A DNA stretch of 11,626 bases. Source: CAVQZC01 sp963718315 (lineage in GTDB: Bacteria > Actinomycetota > Thermoleophilia > Gaiellales > JAICJC01). Position numbers and translations under genes: made by a program. The notes beneath the pieces are model-generated. The model searched no databases. It had not been told where the DNA came from and saw nothing but the letters and a program-made list of their open reading frames with translations. The stretch is from assembly GCA_963718315.1 (NCBI GenBank), contig CAVQZC010000011.1, forward strand, positions 1-11,626, given 5' to 3'. Position 1 is the stretch's first letter. Each line of letters starts with the position of its first letter. Positions 6,338-11,626 of this stretch are shown in pieces.

Positions 6338-8765
6338 ACGGGCCTGGCACAGTCGGGCTTGGGCTGCGGCTGGCCGTGAGCGGGGGGCGCGAGGCCGTTA
6401 CCCGGCTGGTCATCCTGGCGGTCGCGGTCGGGCTCGGCGTCGGGCTGCTGCTCACCGCAGTGGCCACGACCAACGCGGTCACTGCGTGGAACAGCCGGCA
6501 CTCGTGGTTCTGGACCGGCACCCAGTCGGTGGCGGCGGGGCCGGCCACGGGGGTCGCGCCGCTGTGGTGGCACCCTACCAGCGGCATCTACGACGGCCAG
6601 ACGATCAGCCGCTTCGACGTCGCGGCCACCGGTGCTTCCTCGCCGGTGCCGCCGGGGCTGTCCCACGACCCGGCGCCGGGGACGTACGACGCCTCGCCCG
6701 CGCTCGCGGCGCTGCTGCGGTCCGTTCCGGCGGACCAGCTGGCTGACCGCTACCCGGGGCACCTGGCCGGGATCATCGGCGACGCCGCGCTGCCCTCGCC
6801 TAACTCGCTCGTCATCGTCGTCGGGCGCACCCCGTCGCAACTGGCGACGGCCGTGGGCAGCGTCAAGGTGACCGCTATCGCGACCGTGCCGGGCAGCCTC
6901 GGCGGGAATGTCACGATTTCCCCCGCCAGGAAGGGCCATCGGCCGCAGTTCCCGCCGAACTTTAACCCCAGCGGGCTCGCGTACGTGCCGGCCGACACCG
7001 GCATACCGGCGAGCGGCATCGACCTGATCCTGTCCGTCGTCGCGCTGGCGATCCTGCTGCCGGTACTGATCTTCATCGGCACCGCGACCCGGCTGTCGGC
7101 CGCCCGCCGGGAGGTGCGGTTGGCGGCGATGCGCCTGGTCGGCGCCACCCGCACGCAGGTGTCCGTGCTCGCGGCGGTGGAGTCGACCGCGGCGGCCCTG
7201 CTGGGCGTGGCCGCCGGGTTCGCGATCTTCTTCGGGCTGCGCGTCCCGGTGGCGGGCATCCCGTTCGTCGCCCAGCCGTTCTTCCCCGGCGAGCTGACGC
7301 TCAGCCTGTTCGACGTCATCGTCGTCGCGGCCGGCGTGCCGGTGGCCGCCGCCGTGGCGGCGCGACTGGCGCTGCGCCGGGTGAACATCTCCCCGCTCGG
7401 CGTCACGCGCCGGGTGACGCCGAAGCCGCCTGGTGCCTGGCGGGTGGTGCCGCTGCTCCTCGGCCTGGCGGAGCTCGGCTTCTGGGAGGCGCACGGGCAC
7501 CCGGCCTCGATCCCGGGGCAGATCCAGGCGTTCGTGACCAGCTTCGCGCTGATCATCATCGGGCTGTTCATCGCCGGGCCGTGGCTCACCATGGCCGCCG
7601 CGCGGCTCATGGCCCGGTGGACCAGCCGCCCCGGCACGCTGATCGCCGCCCGGCGCATCGGCGACGACCCGCGGGCCGCGTTCCGTTCCGTCAGCGGCCT
7701 GGTGCTCGCGCTGCTGGTTACCACCGTCGCGACGATCGCGATCGCCACGCAGGACGCCAAGGACCCCACCCGGTTCGGCAACATCGCCGAGTCGCACGTG
7801 CTGACCGCGCAGATATCGGCGTCGAACGCGGACGCCGGGAACAGCGGCCCGGGAATGCGGTCCGGCACCGCGGGCCAGGGCCGGCCGCGCCCGCCGCGCC
7901 GCTCGCCGCCCAGCTGAGCGCGGTGCCCGGCGTCCAGGGGGTGCTCGTGGTGCGCGCGGTCCCCGGGCTGACGATCCCTGGCCGTTTCGAGAACCTCGGC
8001 GTCAACGCGTTCGGCGTCAACGCCGACGGCAGCGTCACCCCGATCCCGGCCGCCGTGGTCTCGTGCGCGCAGCTCGCGACCGTGCCCGCGCTCGGCCGCT
8101 GCCCGGCAGGCGCGGCAACGGCGCAGTTCCCGGCGGACGGCTTCAGCGGTCCCCTCGGCTTCAGCGGGAAGGTGGACACGTACACCTGGCCGGCCGCGAG
8201 TGTGCCGGTCGCCGGACTGGACGCCCTCGGCGTGGACGGCATCGCCGTGGCGACGAACGGCGCCACGGCGGCGGTCGAGCGGGCGCGGACGCTGCTGGAG
8301 GCGAGCGTCTACCCGACGGTCTCGCCGCCGTCCACGCGCGCCGACACCGCCGCGCAGGACAACTCGCAGAACTCCGGCTACCAGCAGCTCGCCAACGTGG
8401 TGATCCTGGTCAGCCTGGCGATCGCCGGGTGCACGCTGGCGGCGGGCATCGCGGCGAGGCTCGCGGAGCGCAAGCGGCCGTTCAGCCTGCTGCGGCTCAC
8501 CGGCGCGCGGCTGTCCACGCTGCGCGGCGTCGTCGCGCTTGAGGGCGCGGTCCCGCTGCTGACGGTGGCGGTTGTGGCGATCGGGACGGGCTTCGGCGCC
8601 GCCGCGATGTACGCGAGGGAGGCACAGAGCCGCGCGATGGTCGCGCCGGGCCCGGTGTACTACCTGCTGACCGTCGGCGGCATCATCGTGTCCCTGGCGA
8701 TCATCGCGGCGACGTTCCCGATCCTGACCCGCATCACGGGCCCGGAGGCAGCCAGAAACGACTAA
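6334..8765 (+). CDS. FtsX-like permease (MacB-type ABC permease), one apparent frameshift
   Basis: This is the membrane partner of the preceding ATPase; such permeases move or extract substrates on the outer face of the membrane rather than through a classic channel. The GTG start overlaps the ATPase stop by 4 bp. The N-terminal segment RLVILAVAVGLGVGLLLTAVA is followed by a ~200-residue extracytoplasmic part. Then comes an FtsX-type core (SVVALAILLPVLIFIGTATR ... EVRLAAMRLVGATRTQV ... ESTAAALLGVAAGFAIFFG) and a second, duplicated core at the C terminus (VVILVSLAIAGCTLAAGIAA ... LLRLTGARLSTLRGVVALEG). The first frame ends at 7917, but one missing base near 7878-7880 (cagggccgg for caggggccgg) joins it to the frame that runs to TAA 8763-8765. 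The corrected length is 810 residues, usual for two-core FtsX-like permeases. The break lies in a Gly/Pro/Ala-rich extracytoplasmic stretch. A single-base sequencing deletion in a G run is the likeliest cause; a real truncation would lose the second core. Confidence 0.85.
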
Positions 8766-8815
8766 CGGGAAGGGCCGGCGGCCATGCTGCCATGCCGGCC
8801 CATCGCCGATCCCGT
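8765..8815. terminator. Inverted repeat between convergent genes, probable bidirectional terminator
   Basis: GGGCCGGC (8772-8779) pairs with GCCGGCCC (8794-8801). An outer pair ACGGGA (8765-8770) and TCCCGT (8810-8815) can extend the stem across an uneven bulge. It lies between the FtsX-like permease stop (8765) and the epoxide hydrolase stop (8863), where a shared terminator is expected. There is no U-tract and the 14-base loop is long, so the call is moderate. Confidence 0.5.
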
Positions 8816-8862
8816 GGGCGAGCCCTCTGTTGCGCGATTCCGAACCCAGCTAGGTGGTTACC

Positions 8863-10038
8863 TCAGGCGCCTGCGCCTCTGGGGGCGGTGGACAGGATTA
8901 GGGACGTGAAGCTTCGCAGGTCCCGGATGAGTTCCGCGGGCCGCTCCATCGCGGCGAAATGACCGCCGCTGTCGAATTCCGTCCACTGGCCGACCGTTTC
9001 GATTTCCCGGTCGGCCAGCCGCCGGACCGGCAGGAAGATGTCGCGCGGGAACACCGCCACCCCGACCGGCACCCTAATGGGCGGCGGGACCACGCCCATC
9101 GCGGCCATCGCCAGGCCGTCCGCGCCGGCCTTGTACAGGTGCGCCGACGTGCCACCCGACGCGGTAAGCCAGTACAGCGTGACGTTCGTGAGCATCTGGT
9201 CGCGGTCGACCGCGTCCTCGGGCACGTCCACCGAATCGGTCCAGTCCTTGAATCGCTCCACGATCCAGGCCAGCTGGCCGACGGGCGAGTCCGTGAGCGC
9301 GTACGCCAGCGTCTGCGGCCTTGTCATCTGCAGCCTCATGTACGCGCCGAGCTCGCCCTCGAACCGGGCGAGGTTCCCCAGCCGGGCCTGGTCGTTCTCG
9401 TCGAGGGTGCCCAAGATCATGGGGTCTTCCGGCGGGAACGTCATCAGCATGTTCACGTGCACCCCGGCGACGTGCTCCTCGTCGATACGCCCAAGCAGCA
9501 TCGAGATCACCCCGCCGGCATCCCCGCCCTGCGCGATGTAGCGCGTATAGCCGAGCCGCTTCATGAGCTCCTGCCACGCCCCCGCGATGCGCATCGGCTC
9601 CCAGCCCGGCTGCAGCGGCTGCGAGAACCCGAATCCCGGGATAGACGGGATCACCACGTGGAACGCGAGCGACGGGTCCAGCCCGTGCGCCGCGGGATCC
9701 GTGAGCGGGCCGATGATGTCGGCGAACTCCACGAACGACCCGGGCCAGCCGTGGGACAGCAGCAGCGGGATGGCGTCGGGCTGTGGCGAGCGGACGTGCA
9801 AGAAGTGAATATTCTGGCCGTCGATTTCCGTAATGAACTGCGGGAAGGCGTTCAGCTTCGTCTCGGCGGCCCGCCAGTTGTAATCTTCGCGCCAGTAGCG
9901 AACCAGCTCCCGCAGGTACTCCACCGGGATTCCGCATTCCCAGCCGGTGCCAAGCCCGGCCGGCCAGCGGGTATTTTCGAGCCGTCGCCTCAGGTCGTCG
10001 AGTGCGTCCTGCGAGATGTCTATCTTGAAAGGCCTCAT
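8863..10038 (-). CDS. Epoxide hydrolase, microsomal (mEH/juvenile-hormone) type, alpha/beta-hydrolase fold
   Basis: This 391-residue enzyme is predicted to open epoxides to vicinal diols through an aspartyl-ester intermediate. Residues ~1-110 match the epoxide hydrolase N-terminal domain (from MRPFKIDIS; LENTRWP; YWREDYNWR), and the rest is the hydrolase fold. Oxyanion-hole motif HGWPGS is at 96-101. The nucleophile is Asp173 in GGDAGG. Candidate epoxide-activating tyrosines are Tyr246 (YALTDSPVGQLAWI) and Tyr289. The acid is Asp333 in VAVFPRDIF, and the catalytic base is His360 in SGGHFAAMERP. The length fits bacterial members and lacks the N-terminal membrane anchor of mammalian mEH, so it is probably soluble. 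The open frame reaches 10209, but the start at 10038 has GGAG six bases upstream and begins at the domain. ATG 10050 is possible but would contain that SD. The gene diverges from an FAD monooxygenase-like gene. The substrate is unknown. Confidence 0.93.
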   Translation of the reverse strand: MRPFKIDISQDALDDLRRRLENTRWPAGLGTGWECGIPVEYLRELVRYWREDYNWRAAETKLNAFPQFITEIDGQNIHFLHVRSPQPDAIPLLLSHGWPGSFVEFADIIGPLTDPAAHGLDPSLAFHVVIPSIPGFGFSQPLQPGWEPMRIAGAWQELMKRLGYTRYIAQGGDAGGVISMLLGRIDEEHVAGVHVNMLMTFPPEDPMILGTLDENDQARLGNLARFEGELGAYMRLQMTRPQTLAYALTDSPVGQLAWIVERFKDWTDSVDVPEDAVDRDQMLTNVTLYWLTASGGTSAHLYKAGADGLAMAAMGVVPPPIRVPVGVAVFPRDIFLPVRRLADREIETVGQWTEFDSGGHFAAMERPAELIRDLRSFTSLILSTAPRGAGA

Positions 10039-10044
10039 CGTGAG

Positions 10045-10048
10045 CTCC
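10045..10048 (-). promoter_or_regulatory. Ribosome binding site of the epoxide hydrolase gene
   Basis: On the minus strand GGAG is followed by six bases and the ATG at 10038. This decides the start in favour of MRPFKI over the longer upstream options at 10050 and 10209. Confidence 0.6.
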
Positions 10049-10088
10049 ATATCATGAGTGATCGCGCCGGGAACGTCCCTCCGCAGGG

Positions 10089-10105
10089 TTATAACATCGT
10101 TGTAT
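10089..10105. promoter_or_regulatory. Small palindrome in the divergent intergenic region, possible operator/promoter
   Basis: TATAACATCGTTGTA (10090-10104) is an inverted repeat with a single mismatched pair, centred at 10097, and the overlapping GTTATAAC is itself an 8-bp palindrome. On the minus strand TATAAC could serve as a -10 for the epoxide hydrolase gene about 50 bases from its start. No convincing -35 is seen. The whole 10039-10247 interval holds no gene I can support. The AT-rich patch stands out in GC-rich DNA, but its function is inferred. Confidence 0.3.
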
Positions 10106-10231
10106 TTGGCGACGAAAAGAAACATCTTGCTGGTTGCGCCTCGTGCTTGGGCATCGCTGGGTCCAGGCACCTCCCGGCATGCCTTGCGCACGTCGGGAGA
10201 TGTCGCCACGGCTCGCCCGGCTGATCTGATC

Positions 10232-10237
10232 GGAGGA
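10232..10237 (+). promoter_or_regulatory. Ribosome binding site of the FAD oxidoreductase gene
   Basis: GGAGGA precedes the ATG at 10248 by 10 bases, slightly long spacing but the only strong SD here. It supports 10248 over the in-frame ATG at 10263. Confidence 0.6.
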
Positions 10238-10247
10238 ACAGGTCACG

Positions 10248-11626
10248 ATGAAGGGCGATGAAATGGGCGCTAACGCGAGAGAGCGAGCGATAGTTCTCGG
10301 CGGAGGCATCGGCGGGCTTCTGGCGGCCAGGGTTCTCGCCGACGCTTACGACAGCGTGCTAGTGGTTGACCGTGATCAGCTCACCGGCGCCGACGGTCCG
10401 CGCCGGGGGGTGCCGCACGGCCGGCACGCGCACGCCCTGCTGGCCCGCGGCCAGCAGATTTTCGAGGAGCTGTTTCCCGGCCTGCACCAGCAGATGGTCG
10501 CGGAGGGCGTGCCGTCCGGCGATATGGCGGGCAACCTCCGCTGGTACTTCAACGGCAGGCGGCTGCACCCGGCCCAGACCGGGCTGGAAAGCGTCTCGGC
10601 GACCCGCCCGGTTCTCGAGGGGCACGTGCGGCGACGGGTCAGCGCCATTCCCAACGTGGAGTTCCTCGAGCAGCACGCCATCCGCAACCTCGTCACCGAC
10701 GGCCACGGACAGGTCACCGGCGTCGAGGTGGCCGGGGAGGCCAACCAGTCGCGCGGGCAGGTGCTGGAGGCCGACCTGGTGGTGGACGCCACCGGGCGCG
10801 GCTCCAGGATGCCGACTTGGCTGGAGGAACTGGGCTATGCCCGCCCGGACGAAGACCGGATCAAGATGGACCTGGCGTATACCACCCGGCATTTCCGGCT
10901 GCGCCGCGACCCGTACGGGACGGACCTGTCCATCAACCCGGTCGCGTCGCCCGCCTTTCCGCGCGGCGCGTTCTTCCCCAAGCTCGGCAACGATATCTCC
11001 ATGCTGTCGCTGACCGGCATCCTCGGCGACGTTCCGCCGGCCGACCTCGAGGGTTTCCTCGAATACGCCCGCTCGCTGCCGGCCCCGGAGATCTACGCGG
11101 CCATCCGCGACGCCGAGCCCGTCGACGACCCCGTCACCTTCCGGATCCCGGCCAGCGTGCGCCGCCGGTACGAGCTGCTGACCGCCTTCCCGTCCCGCCT
11201 GCTGGTGTTCGGCGACGCGGTGTGCGCGTTCAACCCGGTCTATGGCCAGGGGATGACGGCGGCCGCCTTGCAGTCGGTGGCGCTGCGCGGCCACCTGCAG
11301 GCCCATGACGAGCCGGACGCGCTGCGCTTCTTCCAGCAGATCGCGGGGCTCATCGACGCTCCCTGGGAGATCTCGACCCTCGGTGACCTGGGCTTCCCCG
11401 CCGTCGAGGGCGACCGGACCATCAAGGTCGTGGTCGGCAACGGGTACATGTCGCACCTGCACGCGGCTGCTACCAACGATCCTTACGTGACCGCGTCGTT
11501 CTTCCGCGTCGCGGGGCTGATCGACCCGCCGCAGGCGCTCATGCGGCCAACGCTCGTCGCTCACGTGTTCCGCAACGACACGCTGCGGCCGGAGAGCTTG
11601 CCGCAGCCGGTGGAGTTCGAGGAGAC
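10248..11626 (+). CDS. FAD-dependent oxidoreductase / monooxygenase-like protein, 3' end outside window
   Basis: This is a flavoprotein of the PHBH-like (group A monooxygenase, UbiH-type) fold, expected to use FAD and NAD(P)H to oxygenate or oxidise an organic substrate. The frame is open from ATG 10248 to the last base, giving 459 residues without a stop, so only a short C-terminal piece is probably missing. Seen in order: Rossmann FAD motif GGGIGGLLAARVLA (from residue 18), the strand end VLVVDRD whose acidic residue binds the ribose, a conserved segment GPRRGVPHGRHAHALLARGQ, the inner motif VDATGRGS (Asp180), and the second FAD motif GDAVCAFNPVYGQGM (Gly322-Asp323). The wording resembles actinomycete proteins annotated as 2-polyprenyl-6-methoxyphenol hydroxylase-like, but that name should not be read as a ubiquinone role. 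It diverges from the epoxide hydrolase. Substrate and pathway cannot be told. Confidence 0.88.
   Translation, partial: MKGDEMGANARERAIVLGGGIGGLLAARVLADAYDSVLVVDRDQLTGADGPRRGVPHGRHAHALLARGQQIFEELFPGLHQQMVAEGVPSGDMAGNLRWYFNGRRLHPAQTGLESVSATRPVLEGHVRRRVSAIPNVEFLEQHAIRNLVTDGHGQVTGVEVAGEANQSRGQVLEADLVVDATGRGSRMPTWLEELGYARPDEDRIKMDLAYTTRHFRLRRDPYGTDLSINPVASPAFPRGAFFPKLGNDISMLSLTGILGDVPPADLEGFLEYARSLPAPEIYAAIRDAEPVDDPVTFRIPASVRRRYELLTAFPSRLLVFGDAVCAFNPVYGQGMTAAALQSVALRGHLQAHDEPDALRFFQQIAGLIDAPWEISTLGDLGFPAVEGDRTIKVVVGNGYMSHLHAAATNDPYVTASFFRVAGLIDPPQALMRPTLVAHVFRNDTLRPESLPQPVEFEE

Noticed and set aside
5488..7797. A 769-codon open frame on the minus strand opposite the ABC genes.
   Set aside because: It is antisense to motif-bearing genes, its composition is Arg/Gly/Asp/Pro-rich shadow sequence with no recognisable domain, and such long antisense frames are normal in high-GC DNA.
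8863..10209. The longest start for the epoxide hydrolase (57 extra N-terminal residues).
   Set aside because: The extra residues show no domain or signal, have no SD, and would run through the intergenic palindrome; GGAG before 10038 gives a better start.
8959..10224. A 421-codon plus-strand open frame opposite the epoxide hydrolase.
   Set aside because: The minus strand encodes an intact hydrolase with all catalytic motifs; the plus-strand product is Arg/His-rich and unlike any known protein.

Overview
The window is GC-rich (by eye about 70%) with strong G/C bias at third codon positions, GTG starts, 4-bp start/stop overlaps and little spacing within operons. This is the style of a high-GC actinomycete (Streptomyces-like or a related order); genus cannot be told from the sequence alone. 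No RNA gene, CRISPR array, insertion sequence or phage gene was seen.

Layout. (1) 1-4942, plus strand: the 3' part of an ABC-2 type ATPase gene, a membrane permease gene with a C-terminal extracytoplasmic domain, and a gene for a large secreted protein with a YVTN/YncE-like beta-propeller followed by a PF04185-type phosphoesterase. They are packed as one operon and closed by a perfect 23-bp inverted repeat (4972-5019). (2) 5094-8765, plus strand: a PadR-family repressor, a LolD/MacB-type ATPase and an FtsX-like permease, each overlapping the next by 4 bp. The PadR start codon lies at the edge of a long imperfect palindrome that also contains a -10-like hexamer, which suggests an autoregulated, possibly leaderless operon. 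(3) 8863-10038, minus strand: a microsomal-type epoxide hydrolase. (4) 10248 to the right edge, plus strand: an FAD-dependent monooxygenase-like oxidoreductase cut by the window end. Genes 3 and 4 diverge from a 209-bp intergenic region with a small palindrome.

The most striking property is reading-frame integrity. The permease needs two single-base corrections, the propeller-phosphoesterase seven (plus one probable compensated pair), and the FtsX-like permease one, to give continuous family-like proteins. Between the breaks the frames are clean, motifs are intact, and the corrected lengths divide exactly by three. I therefore read these as probable sequencing or assembly indels in real genes, although true gene decay cannot be excluded from one sequence. 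The PadR, second ATPase, epoxide hydrolase and FAD genes are intact over the parts seen.

Functionally there are two separate ABC export/remodelling systems. The first is tied by position to a secreted phosphoesterase, the second to its own repressor. Beside them is a divergent oxidation/epoxide-opening enzyme pair. I see no clear evidence for a wholly new system; the points most worth following are the exporter-phosphoesterase module, the PadR operator architecture and the frame breaks.
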